A stretch of 64,000 nt of DNA from Marixanthomonas sp963974425 (GTDB taxonomy: Bacteria > Bacteroidota > Bacteroidia > Flavobacteriales > Flavobacteriaceae), in assembly GCF_963974425.1 (NCBI RefSeq), contig NZ_CAXBCK010000011.1, forward strand, positions 16,774-80,773, given 5' to 3'. The notes below the pieces were generated by a model, which was not told where the DNA came from, searched no databases, and saw only the letters and a program-made list of their open reading frames with translations. Position numbers and translations under genes: made by a program. Positions 33,788 to 43,295 of this stretch are shown here, piece after piece (position 1 is the first letter of the stretch; the number at the start of each line of letters is the position of its first letter).

Positions 33788-35044
33788 TTAATTTTTAATC
33801 AATTGCCGAACGGTTGTTTGATTGCCCGATCTAATTTGAACAAAATAAATCCCTTTGGAAAGGTCTTTTATCGAATAAAAGCTATTATCTACATCATAAT
33901 TACTGACTATTCTACCTTGGCTGTCCATCACTTTAATCGTTCCTTCTTTTAAATTTGAAATATTAAAAGAATCATTGGTAGGATTGGGGTAAATTTTTAC
34001 TTCTGAAAGCGGGTTTTCTTGAATGCTGAGTTCGCAGTGTGCTACAACTTGTTGCACCGAGTTACATCCTATAGCATTTGTATCAATAACGGCGTTAGCA
34101 GGATCTAAATTCAAAAAATCACACACACTTAGGACTGCACATTCAGGTAAGTTTTCATTTTGAAAAATTTGAAGTTGTGTTACAGTAGTGGCATCAATAT
34201 TTTTAATACCTTCTATATTTGATAGCGAATTATTAACCGAAATATTTAAAAATCCCCCAATACTTATTAAATTTTCCAATCCATCTACGCTGGTAAGATT
34301 TGTTTGACCTTGAATCACTAAATTATCGCCAATTGAGGTTAGATTTGCCAAATTACTCAATGTTATCATTTGTGGATTTCTGCTTAGGGTAAAATTTATT
34401 CCGATTTCAGATAAATTATCCAAACCTTGCAATGTACTTAAAGAGTTATTTTCAAAGATACGAAAAGACCCTCCGACTTGGCTTAAACTTTCCAAGCCAT
34501 TGAGATTATGAAGTTGGGGGTTTAAAGAAATAGTACAGTTATTTACAATATTAACTACATTTTGCAGTCCCATTAGACTTTCCAGTGCCTGATTCTGATG
34601 AATGTTAAGTTCTAAAGGAATATTTGTAATCCCTTCCAATCCAGATAATGATAGAAGACTTTCATTTACTATTAATAGAATCCTACTCACCGAGGTTATG
34701 TTTGCCAAGGCTTGAATGTGTTGTAAATTGTTATTGTACTCTATTAATAAAGATTCAATGGTTTGAAGGTTCTCCAATCCGTCTAAATTTTCAAGAGTGG
34801 TGTTATTAATTTTCAAAAAGCCCCCGATATTTGTAATTTGAGACAATCCATTAAGGTTGCTTAAATTTCCTGCAATTAATACATCTCCTATTATTTCTGT
34901 GCAACTTGGATAATTTGATGGAAAGTCATCAATTTGCGATTGGGAAGTAAATGTTATTCCATTGGGTAAACATTGTCCCGTAATAAAGGATAAATTTCCG
35001 AATAAGAGAATTAAAAAAAGTATTCTGAAATTAATATTTTTCAT
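33788..35044 (-). CDS. T9SS-exported leucine-rich/receptor-L-like repeat protein
   Basis: A 418-residue secreted protein: signal peptide ending ITGQC, then about 300 residues of repeats of roughly 23 residues in the pattern LxxLxGLxxLxxIGGxLxIxxNxxL (many NLNGLS, GLENL and LDNLSEIG units), resembling receptor L/leucine-rich solenoids, then a C-terminal T9SS sorting domain (IYPNPTNDSFNIS to QLIKN). Such surfaces bind proteins or glycans. It is 32 bp downstream of the response regulator on the same strand, so it is likely co-transcribed with the two-component system and may be part of its output or sensing. Confidence 0.85.
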   Translation of the reverse strand: MKNINFRILFLILLFGNLSFITGQCLPNGITFTSQSQIDDFPSNYPSCTEIIGDVLIAGNLSNLNGLSQITNIGGFLKINNTTLENLDGLENLQTIESLLIEYNNNLQHIQALANITSVSRILLIVNESLLSLSGLEGITNIPLELNIHQNQALESLMGLQNVVNIVNNCTISLNPQLHNLNGLESLSQVGGSFRIFENNSLSTLQGLDNLSEIGINFTLSRNPQMITLSNLANLTSIGDNLVIQGQTNLTSVDGLENLISIGGFLNISVNNSLSNIEGIKNIDATTVTQLQIFQNENLPECAVLSVCDFLNLDPANAVIDTNAIGCNSVQQVVAHCELSIQENPLSEVKIYPNPTNDSFNISNLKEGTIKVMDSQGRIVSNYDVDNSFYSIKDLSKGIYFVQIRSGNQTTVRQLIKN

Positions 35045-35076
35045 TTTGAATAATTTTTTATACAGAAAATTTCATT

Positions 35077-35691
35077 TTAAGAAACTTCATAGAGATTTGA
35101 TCGTAATGCAAACCGGACCAATTCACCTACGGTACTTAGTTTTAGTTTCTTTTTAATATTCTTTTTATGTTTTTCTACGGTGTGTGAGGATATATTTAAA
35201 TAAGTGGCAGTCTCTTTGCTAGTTTTTCCAGATGCAATAACTACTAAAATTTCTTTTTCCCGTTTGGTTAGTTCGTCTATTTGATCTGTATAATCTGTGT
35301 TCTCAATAATACTATCACTTTCTTTTTGGTAGTTTAAGTAAGCAAGGTCTATTGTTACCTTTAATTGCACTTCATTAAAGGGTTTTAAAAGATAGGCAAA
35401 GGGCATGGTTTCCTTGGCGCGTTTTAAAATATCGTGAGAGTCATAAGCAGTTAAATACACCACGGGCACGGTTTTAATTTGTTTAAACTCTGTCATGATA
35501 TCGATACCATCTTTCTCATCATTCAAGTTTATATCACAGATTATAACATCAATATTGTTTGCTTTAAAATGAATATACGCCTCCTCGTAATTTCGAGCGG
35601 TTTTAACATGTATGGAAGTGTCTTTTTCTAACAACAACTTAATGTCTTTAGCGATAATAAATTCATCTTCAATTAGTAAAATTTGTCTCAT
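35077..35691 (-). CDS. LuxR/NarL-type response regulator
   Basis: A 204-residue regulator: receiver domain (1-120) with acidic pocket IEDE, phospho-acceptor near D53 (IICDINLND), T (YLTAYDS) and K (LLKPFNE); then a GerE/LuxR helix-turn-helix (about 138-200, LTKREKEILVVIASGKTSKE and ISSHTVEKHKKNI). Directly downstream (15 bp) of the sensor kinase gene, so the pair is a cognate two-component system. Probably a transcriptional activator or repressor; targets unknown, the adjacent T9SS repeat protein being one candidate. Confidence 0.94.
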   Translation of the reverse strand: MRQILLIEDEFIIAKDIKLLLEKDTSIHVKTARNYEEAYIHFKANNIDVIICDINLNDEKDGIDIMTEFKQIKTVPVVYLTAYDSHDILKRAKETMPFAYLLKPFNEVQLKVTIDLAYLNYQKESDSIIENTDYTDQIDELTKREKEILVVIASGKTSKETATYLNISSHTVEKHKKNIKKKLKLSTVGELVRFALRSNLYEVS

Positions 35692-35706
35692 ACTGATGTG
35701 ATGGTT

Positions 35707-38700
35707 TTATGAAATACAAGGAATTTTTATAGTGTTTATAGTGCCGTTAGAGCTTTCTGTATGGATAGTACCGTTTAACTGATAAACCATTTCGGTTACC
35801 ATGTCTAATCCTAATGAATCTTGTTTTATATCTGCTTTTTTATAACCCACACCGTTATCTTCAACTTTTAAACTAATGGTGTTTCCCTCTATTTTACAAG
35901 ATATATGCAATAGGTTTTCTTCGCTATAGTTTTTAAATGCGTATTTAAAGGTGTTGGTGATCAATTCGTTTAATATCAATCCTACCAATGTGATATTCAT
36001 TTTGCAGATTATGTTTTTATCTAAGTCAAATTGTAGTTCAAATTTTGCAGAATTTTCATCGGTTAAAGTTTCCATTATTTTTACGGTAAAGTTATTTATA
36101 AACTCACCTATGTTAACTTCATCTGTTTTTGAACTTAATTCTGCTTGAACGTACGAAATAGCTAAAATTCTATTTTTAGCAATGGTTAATATTTCTTTTG
36201 AATGTTCGTCTTTAATAGAGTTAGTCTGAATATTCAATAGACTGGAAACTATTTGTAGGTTATTTTTAACGCGATGACTCAATTCTTTCATTAAAAATTC
36301 AATATTATCGCGTTGTTTTAAAATTACCTCATTATAGGCTTTTAGGTCTTCGTTTTTGTTAATTAAGTCTTCTGTGCGCTCATGAACGAGACCTTCCAAT
36401 TTCTGTTTATCACGTTTTAGCTTTCTGGTTTTGTATAGATAGAAAGCCACGCCCAAAAGTAGGATGAGTAAGATAGCCGATATTCTGAAAAGTGAGGTTT
36501 GGTACCAAGGCGGGATAATAATCAAACTTACGGTTTTAACGGTATCGCTCCACACTCCGGCATCGTTTGATGCTTTTATTTTTAGGGTGTACTTTCCAGG
36601 GTTTAAGTTGGTATAGGTAACACTCCGTTTACCACTTGGCGGACTCCAAGCCTTGTCAAAATTATCCAGCTTATATTGATAGGATACTTTCTGTGGGTTT
36701 AAATAGTTTAAAGCTGCAAAATTAAACGTTAGAACGTTTTCTTCGCTTTTAAACCGTAACGTGTCTTTGTATAGTTCATTTTGTTCAATGGGTTTGTTAA
36801 ACAACTCAACTGATTCTATATAAACTTTTGGTAAAAAGGGGTTGTCAACAATGTCTTCTGGTTTAAACATATTAAAACCATTAATTCCACCGAAATAAAA
36901 TGTTCCATCAGAGTCTTTAAAACCTGCTTTTCCATTAAACTCATTGTCTTGTAGACCGTCTTCTTCTGTGTAGTTTTTAAAAGTATTTGTAGTTGTGTTT
37001 AAAACGGAAAGACCATGGTTAGTGCTCATCCAAATTTGGTCTTTTTTGTCAATTAAAATGTTGTAAACAAAATCGTTTGTGAAGCCTTTTTGTTTGTAAA
37101 AAAGGGTTGTTTCATTGGTATTTGGATTTAATTTGGTTAATCCAGAACTGGTCCCTATCCATATATTACCTTTTTTATCTTCTTTAAGTGCAAAAATCCT
37201 ATCGTTTGTGAGTTGATTGCTTTCAGAAGTATTTTGAGTGTAGGTTTTAACCCATTTTTCTTCTGAGAGTTTATATAAGCCTTGATCAGTACCTAACCAT
37301 AAATTATTTTTTGAATCTTTAAGGTAGACCCGGGCCCTGTTTAATTGTTTACCGTTTACCAAGATTGGATTAAATGTTTCAGTTTGTGTGTTAAACTCAC
37401 TAATTCCGCCAGCCCAAGTGCACAACCATAGTTTGTTATTCGGCATTGGGATAATAGTAAGCACTTCGCTATCTGATAGACTGTTTATAGTCGTATCGGA
37501 AAGCCACTGCGTAAAAGTGTCCGTTTTAGGATTATACTTCATTAAACCATCATAGATGCCGCCTGCCCAAAGGGTGCCGTTTTTATCTTCGGCAAAACAA
37601 TAGGTTACTCCTTTTTTCCCAGTCTCGTATTGTTTAAATGTCTTGTTGTTGAAATTATACTTGAGTGTTCCATTTGTGGTCCCAATCCATAAAATAGAAT
37701 CGTTTCTTTTAAAAAAAGGAAAAACGCTAATACGTTGATCATCTTTTTTAGACGGTAATTTAACCTGAACCGATGTAAACTTTTTTTGATACTTATTAGT
37801 ATAAAAGACTCCTTCACCAGCTGTTCCCATCCATAGGTTGCCTTTGTTGTCTTTTACAAACTGCTCTATTAATATGTTTTCGTATACTTTAGACTGCTTA
37901 TCTTTAAAAGTAATTTTTGTTGCTTTATTACTACTAGTATTGTAGAAAAAAGTACCTTGATTGGTCGCTACGTATATTTGATCAGTATCTTTTTCAAATA
38001 AATACTTAACTGAATTATTAAGAGCTGTTTTAGAAAAACTATTATCAGTTATATTGTGAGTAAACAATCCTTTATCAGTACCAATGATTATAGTATTTTT
38101 ATCTTTAAAGAAGCTTGTTACCGAACTCTGATTAAACTCTTGTAATGAATTTATTTCTTTTGTTGAAATATTAAAGATAAGAATACCAGAGCCTGTTGTT
38201 GCAAGCCAATACGTGTTTTCTGAAACTTTTATAATGTCACTTATAAAATTTTCTTTTTTGATTTTAGGGAGCGTAAAAGTTTGTGTCTCCTTCTTTTTTC
38301 GATCATAGATTATAAAATGGTTTTTGGTAGAAAAAAGAAGAAATTTTTTATTAACCTTTAAAATTTTATAGGCAATATTTAAATCTCTGTTTTCATTCTC
38401 TTCAAACAAATTAAAAAATCTGTTTTCTGAAAGTTTAAGCCCAGAAATTCCCTTGGAGTTGGTGGCAATCCATAAGGTGTCATTAATAGCTAATAAACCA
38501 CGAATGTGATCATCGGTAATGGAGGAGCTATCTTTGGCGTGTGCTACATATGGTTTAAACTTATAACCGTTAAACCTATGCAAACCATCTTCGGTTCCAA
38601 CCCATAAGTAGCCAAGATGATCCTGGGTTAAGGTCTGTGCGTTTAATTGTAGTAATCCTGCTTCTTGCCCCAGTTGATTTATTTGAATTACCTTAGTCTC

Positions 38701-38742
38701 TTGAGAAGAAACTTTAAAAAAAGTCAACAAAAAGACAATCAA
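35707..38742 (-). CDS. Two-component regulator propeller sensor histidine kinase
   Basis: A roughly 1011-residue sensor kinase. The periplasmic part is a two-propeller array of reg_prop repeats (motifs such as LWVGTEDGLHRFN, IWIGTSSGLTKLN and IWMSTNHGLSVLN), then a Y_Y_Y domain (about 680-740), one membrane span (about 750-770), a HisKA_2 domain with the phospho-accepting His in ELSHRVKNNLQIV, and a HATPase with NELITN and EDNGVGY. The start is unclear: no in-frame ATG exists between the preceding stop and the TTG at 38742. From TTG the signal peptide lacks its usual basic N-terminus; further upstream the same frame encodes a Lys-containing leader, so a non-ATG start farther back is possible. 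Confidence 0.92.
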   Translation of the reverse strand: MIVFLLTFFKVSSQETKVIQINQLGQEAGLLQLNAQTLTQDHLGYLWVGTEDGLHRFNGYKFKPYVAHAKDSSSITDDHIRGLLAINDTLWIATNSKGISGLKLSENRFFNLFEENENRDLNIAYKILKVNKKFLLFSTKNHFIIYDRKKKETQTFTLPKIKKENFISDIIKVSENTYWLATTGSGILIFNISTKEINSLQEFNQSSVTSFFKDKNTIIIGTDKGLFTHNITDNSFSKTALNNSVKYLFEKDTDQIYVATNQGTFFYNTSSNKATKITFKDKQSKVYENILIEQFVKDNKGNLWMGTAGEGVFYTNKYQKKFTSVQVKLPSKKDDQRISVFPFFKRNDSILWIGTTNGTLKYNFNNKTFKQYETGKKGVTYCFAEDKNGTLWAGGIYDGLMKYNPKTDTFTQWLSDTTINSLSDSEVLTIIPMPNNKLWLCTWAGGISEFNTQTETFNPILVNGKQLNRARVYLKDSKNNLWLGTDQGLYKLSEEKWVKTYTQNTSESNQLTNDRIFALKEDKKGNIWIGTSSGLTKLNPNTNETTLFYKQKGFTNDFVYNILIDKKDQIWMSTNHGLSVLNTTTNTFKNYTEEDGLQDNEFNGKAGFKDSDGTFYFGGINGFNMFKPEDIVDNPFLPKVYIESVELFNKPIEQNELYKDTLRFKSEENVLTFNFAALNYLNPQKVSYQYKLDNFDKAWSPPSGKRSVTYTNLNPGKYTLKIKASNDAGVWSDTVKTVSLIIIPPWYQTSLFRISAILLILLLGVAFYLYKTRKLKRDKQKLEGLVHERTEDLINKNEDLKAYNEVILKQRDNIEFLMKELSHRVKNNLQIVSSLLNIQTNSIKDEHSKEILTIAKNRILAISYVQAELSSKTDEVNIGEFINNFTVKIMETLTDENSAKFELQFDLDKNIICKMNITLVGLILNELITNTFKYAFKNYSEENLLHISCKIEGNTISLKVEDNGVGYKKADIKQDSLGLDMVTEMVYQLNGTIHTESSNGTINTIKIPCIS

Positions 38743-38819
38743 AAATATTTGAGGAATATTTTTTAGCGTACTTTTTGAGGAGAAGTAGGGTGTAATAATG
38801 TTTTATGAGAATTTAAGGG

Positions 38820-40601
38820 TTATTGATTTCGGTCATAAATCTTATCATATAAATCTTGATATTTATTTTGAATCACTTTACGTTTCATTTTCATGGTAGG
38901 GGTTAGGTGTCCTTCTTCTATACTCCATACATCTGGAGTAAGTTCAAACTTTTTAACTCGCTCCCATTTTCCGTAGCGCTCATTATAAAAATCAACTTCT
39001 TTTTGAATGCGTTTTATAACTTTTTCGTTTTTAATAATTTCCTTAGGGTCTGAAGAAAGTTCACGACCTTTTTTAGCCCCCCAATCTTTTAAAAACTCAA
39101 AATCTGGTTGTATTAAAGCTGCTGGCATTTTTTCACCTTCACCTACTACTAATATTTGTTCTATGAAACGGGATTGTTTCATGTCATTTTCTATTAGTTG
39201 TGGTGCTACGTACTTACCACCACTAGTTTTAAACATAGACTTTTTACGATCTGTAATTTTCAAGAAACCTTCCTTATCAACTTCCCCAATATCACCGGTA
39301 TGAAAGTATCCGTCTATTAATACTTCGTCTGTTTTTTCTTTGTCTTTGTAATATCCACACATTACTTGTGGACCCTTTATTAAAATTTCCCCGTCATCGG
39401 CAATTTTAACTTCCGTTTCTCTTAATGGCTTTCCAACAGTTCCTATTTTAAATCCTTTGTCGCGCATATCGTTAACAGCTACCACGGGTGAGGTTTCAGT
39501 TAGACCATAGCCTTCCATTACGGGAATTTCAGCAGCATTAAAAATTCTTGCCAAACGAGGTTGTAAAGCTGCACTACCACTAGCAATGGCTTTTAATTCG
39601 CCACCTAAAGCTTCTTGCCATTTACTAAATATTAATTTACGGGCTATGCTTAATTTAGATTCGTACCACCAACCGTTTTCACCATACGGTTCGTATTCTA
39701 AACCTAATTCTATGGCCCAATAAAATAGCTTTTTCTTTATACCTGATAATTCGGCTCCCTTCGCATAGATTTTATCGTATACTTTTTCTAATAACCTTGG
39801 TACGGCACTCATTACTTGAGGCTGTACTTCTTTTAAATTATCACTTATAGTATCAAGTGATTCAGCAAAATGAATTTCAACACCAGTATATTGATACATA
39901 TAAAGAAGCATACGTTCGTATATATGACAAACTGGTAAAAAACTTAACGCCTTAGATTTACCAATAACAATAGGTAAACGCTCGGAGCTAAATATAGCAT
40001 TACTGGCTATGTTTTTATGTGATAACATAACACCTTTTGGTCGGCCCGTTGTACCAGAGGTATATATTAATGTAGCTAAATCGTCTTCATTGATTGCATC
40101 TTTTCGTTTTTCAACTTCATCTTGATTGCTATCATCTTTTCCTTTTTCAAGAACTTCTTCCCAATTAGTACAGCCGTCAATTTTATCAAAGCAGTACACT
40201 TCTTTTAAAGAAGGTACGTTGTTTTTTATTTTATTTACTTTTTCGAGTACTTCTTCACACGAAACAAACACATACTTGCATTCACTATGGTTTAAAACAT
40301 ATTCGTACTCATCTTCAGAAATAGTAGGGTAGATAGGTACATCTTGCGCGCCCGTTTGCATAATACCGATATCACATATATTCCATTCGGTACGGTTGGA
40401 CATTGATATGATAGCAATTTTATCATTTGGTTCAATTCCCATTCTAAGTAAAGCCCGGCTTAATGCATTTGCTTTATCTATATATTCTTGTATAGAAGTA
40501 GCTTTCCATTCACCATTATATTTTGTTACCAAAGCTTTTTGTTGCGGATGGGTTTCAAGTTGGTAATATGGAAAATCAAAAAGTCTTTTAGGGTCTGTCA
40601 T
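38820..40601 (-). CDS. Long-chain fatty acid--CoA ligase (AMP-forming)
   Basis: A 593-residue adenylate-forming enzyme that activates fatty acids to acyl-CoA, the substrate entry for the fad enzymes encoded 5-10 kb away. The P-loop YTSGTTGRPKGVM lies near 183-195; the A5 motif EGYGLTETSPVV and the A8 hinge DIGEVDKEGFLKITDRKKSMFKTSGGKYVAP are intact, with the C-terminal Lys region present. It belongs to the bacterial long-chain FACL group (FAA1-like). Monocistronic; I did not find the fad palindrome upstream. Confidence 0.92.
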   Translation of the reverse strand: MTDPKRLFDFPYYQLETHPQQKALVTKYNGEWKATSIQEYIDKANALSRALLRMGIEPNDKIAIISMSNRTEWNICDIGIMQTGAQDVPIYPTISEDEYEYVLNHSECKYVFVSCEEVLEKVNKIKNNVPSLKEVYCFDKIDGCTNWEEVLEKGKDDSNQDEVEKRKDAINEDDLATLIYTSGTTGRPKGVMLSHKNIASNAIFSSERLPIVIGKSKALSFLPVCHIYERMLLYMYQYTGVEIHFAESLDTISDNLKEVQPQVMSAVPRLLEKVYDKIYAKGAELSGIKKKLFYWAIELGLEYEPYGENGWWYESKLSIARKLIFSKWQEALGGELKAIASGSAALQPRLARIFNAAEIPVMEGYGLTETSPVVAVNDMRDKGFKIGTVGKPLRETEVKIADDGEILIKGPQVMCGYYKDKEKTDEVLIDGYFHTGDIGEVDKEGFLKITDRKKSMFKTSGGKYVAPQLIENDMKQSRFIEQILVVGEGEKMPAALIQPDFEFLKDWGAKKGRELSSDPKEIIKNEKVIKRIQKEVDFYNERYGKWERVKKFELTPDVWSIEEGHLTPTMKMKRKVIQNKYQDLYDKIYDRNQ

Positions 40602-40654
40602 GATAAGTATTTAATGTATAGGTGCAAAATAGTAATTTTTTTCAGAATCCAACA

Positions 40655-40692
40655 GAAAAAAAATGGAGCAACTAAATTTTAGTTGCTCCATT
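40655..40692 (-). terminator. Terminator of the M14 carboxypeptidase gene
   Basis: AATGGAGCAACTAAA and TTTAGTTGCTCCATT form a 15-bp stem; on the minus strand it ends in TTTTTTTT. Confidence 0.88.
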
Positions 40693-40718
40693 AAAATTAA
40701 GGATAATTTTTTAGAATA

Positions 40719-43112
40719 TTATTGTTTCACAATTTTAAAAGTTTGTAAAACTTCATTTGAAGTAAGTTTTAATAAATAAATTCCTGATGCATACTTACTA
40801 TAATCTATAGTTTGCGATCCAGTATTCTTTTCTGAAACAAAAACCCGCTGCCCTTGAATGGTGAACAGTTCAGCAGTATAACTACTTAGAGAAGTATCTA
40901 TGTTTAAAAGGTCATCTACAGGATTTGGATAAATACTAAATTGACTTTCGGAAACATTTGAAATTGATAATCCAGAATCATCAACTATATTAATGGTTAA
41001 ATCGTCAAAATAGAAGCCATCACCTCTAACGCCACCGTCCGACTCAAACTGAAACCGAACTAAAATAGTTTCACCTAAATAGTCACTTAAATCAATTTCT
41101 TCAAGTACCCATTCGTTTTGTTCACCGTCATATAAGGGTTCACCTGTTGGTTGTCCGCTATTCGAGCTACCATTATTTGTGTATTTACCACATTGAGGCG
41201 TCCAAGTAGCGCCATTATCAGTAGAAACTTCAAACTGTGTGTAATCCCAATTATTTTCAATTTCCCACTTTGCATTAAAGGTAACATTTGCGCCAATGGC
41301 AGTGGTCAAGTCAATTGCATTTTTTAGAGTGATCGTTTTATTTGCGTCGTCTTGATAATTTCCGTTGGGCGAATCGGTTATAGAACTTGGCGCCGATACA
41401 AATGTAGAGGTACTAATTCCCCATCCGTTGTTGTTAAAATTCTCAGTAACACTTTCCCCCGAATCTTCAAAAACTGCTTCTAAGGCACCAAATTTTTTGG
41501 TGATTAGGGTAGTGGTGTCATAGCTTCCGTTATTTACAATAAATTCGTAGGCTATTTCGTCTCCAGGCTCTACATCTGATGAAAGAGAATATTGAATACT
41601 TCCGGTATCTTCATCTAATAGACTTAGTCCGTTAAAAGGTAATGGACTCCCAACCGAGATGATGTTAGCTGAAACCGGATTCAAGCTAACTGTAAAATCA
41701 CCATTTCCATTAATACCTAAGCGTTTAATACTAAAAGTAGCATTATTTGAAGTAGAATTTCCTGTAAAAGCAGGAGTGGTGTCTGTCACTTCAGCAAAAT
41801 TATTAACCATTTTAGCCGAAGTTATATTAAGGTACATCATTGTTTTAACCAAAGGTTCAATTTGATTAGAAGGAGGCCAAAACTCTGGGCCAATCTCTGG
41901 CGTCATTGCATAAATTTTATCGTGTGTTCCTATGGTACCGTACATAAAATCGTCACTATCACCAGAGGCAGGATATAATTCTGAAGATAAAATATTACTA
42001 AAACCGTTTCGGGAAACTAATTCTTCCGAAATTCCCACAAATAAATCATTTTCGGGTGTAGGGGCATTTTCAGTATATCCATAAGGATACAGCAGCAGGT
42101 CTCCCGATGTGTGGTTGTTAAAAGCCATAACAAAATTATGATTTTCAACAAACCACTTTATAGCTTGTGTTTCCACTTCCGAAAAAGGAGCAGGACCGTG
42201 ATAGGTTTCACTACCAGTGTTTGAAGAAGCTCCTTCACCACCCCACATACCGTTATTTGGGTCGCCATTTATATAATACTCATAATTACGGTTTAAATCT
42301 GTACCATAGGTGTTTTTTCTATTTTTCCGCCAAAAACCACCTCCATTTGGGTTTGTTTTCTCATTGTATAAATATCCATCAGGATTTATTACAGGCACGA
42401 AATATAACTCGGTATTATTTACAATACTTTGTACTTCTGGGTCTGAATCATAATTTTCCAATAAATACCACATATAGAAAACTAGTTGAGAAAGTGATAG
42501 CGGTTCTCGTGCGTGGTGTATAGCTGTATATAAAATTTGTGGTTCTCCTTCTGAAGTACTTTCAGGGTTGTCACTAATTTTCACCCATTTAATACCATTT
42601 CCTCCAATAGATGGAGTAGTTGAGTTATCTGGAGTTCCTTCGGTTAAAAAATTACTAATGTTCTCTTTTGCAGTAATTAAATCTGGATACTGAGCACGCA
42701 TCGCATCTAGCTCATCCAAGAGCTCTTGATAGGTTAAGTATCCACCCATAGAACCTAAATTAAAATTGGCCGGGGTTTCATAATCTTCTGAAGCTGCATC
42801 ACAACTTGGGTTTACAACAGGTTCTTGCAATCTGTTACGCTGAAGAAAATATTCCTTACTGTCTTCTATTAAAATATCGACCTTAAAACCTGCATCTCGG
42901 GCATTTTCAATTTCAGAAACTGAAAAATCTGAAATTACAAAGTGCCCCCGTTTATGAGCGCCGTGTTCTACCGGTACGCCTAGTGATTCTAATTTTGAAA
43001 GATCATCCGTAGAATTGTAATTTATTTTAGCCCGTTGGTATTTTTCTTGTACTTCTTGCGAGAATATAAATGAAGAAGTAAATAATAAAATTAAAAGTAT
43101 TGTTTTTTTCAT
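40719..43112 (-). CDS. M14 family zinc carboxypeptidase with T9SS sorting domain
   Basis: A 797-residue exported peptidase: signal peptide (MKKTILLILLFTSSFIFS), propeptide-like N-terminal region, M14 catalytic domain (about 125-430) with zinc ligands in HHAREPLS (near 198-201) and NNHTSGD (about 331), substrate-binding DLNRNYEYY, and catalytic Glu in TPEIGPEF (about 405). Then come beta domains, including a MAM/jelly-roll-like module (about 560-710), and a T9SS sorting domain (IYPNPVDDLLNID to IVKQ). It should trim C-terminal residues from peptides outside the cell, complementing the M1 enzyme. Confidence 0.93.
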   Translation of the reverse strand: MKKTILLILLFTSSFIFSQEVQEKYQRAKINYNSTDDLSKLESLGVPVEHGAHKRGHFVISDFSVSEIENARDAGFKVDILIEDSKEYFLQRNRLQEPVVNPSCDAASEDYETPANFNLGSMGGYLTYQELLDELDAMRAQYPDLITAKENISNFLTEGTPDNSTTPSIGGNGIKWVKISDNPESTSEGEPQILYTAIHHAREPLSLSQLVFYMWYLLENYDSDPEVQSIVNNTELYFVPVINPDGYLYNEKTNPNGGGFWRKNRKNTYGTDLNRNYEYYINGDPNNGMWGGEGASSNTGSETYHGPAPFSEVETQAIKWFVENHNFVMAFNNHTSGDLLLYPYGYTENAPTPENDLFVGISEELVSRNGFSNILSSELYPASGDSDDFMYGTIGTHDKIYAMTPEIGPEFWPPSNQIEPLVKTMMYLNITSAKMVNNFAEVTDTTPAFTGNSTSNNATFSIKRLGINGNGDFTVSLNPVSANIISVGSPLPFNGLSLLDEDTGSIQYSLSSDVEPGDEIAYEFIVNNGSYDTTTLITKKFGALEAVFEDSGESVTENFNNNGWGISTSTFVSAPSSITDSPNGNYQDDANKTITLKNAIDLTTAIGANVTFNAKWEIENNWDYTQFEVSTDNGATWTPQCGKYTNNGSSNSGQPTGEPLYDGEQNEWVLEEIDLSDYLGETILVRFQFESDGGVRGDGFYFDDLTINIVDDSGLSISNVSESQFSIYPNPVDDLLNIDTSLSSYTAELFTIQGQRVFVSEKNTGSQTIDYSKYASGIYLLKLTSNEVLQTFKIVKQ

Positions 43113-43295
43113 AATTGGGTTTTGGATTAGTGTAGTCTAAAAACGAGCTGAAAACTAACAAATTACAGTTACATTAATTAGTGTTTTAACTAATAATCAT
43201 TGAAAAAATTGTAAAATCTATATATTAAATAGTGGTTTTGTTTGAAAAAAGTAAACTTCTATTAATTTTTCAATAAAACACTTACATTTTGTTTT

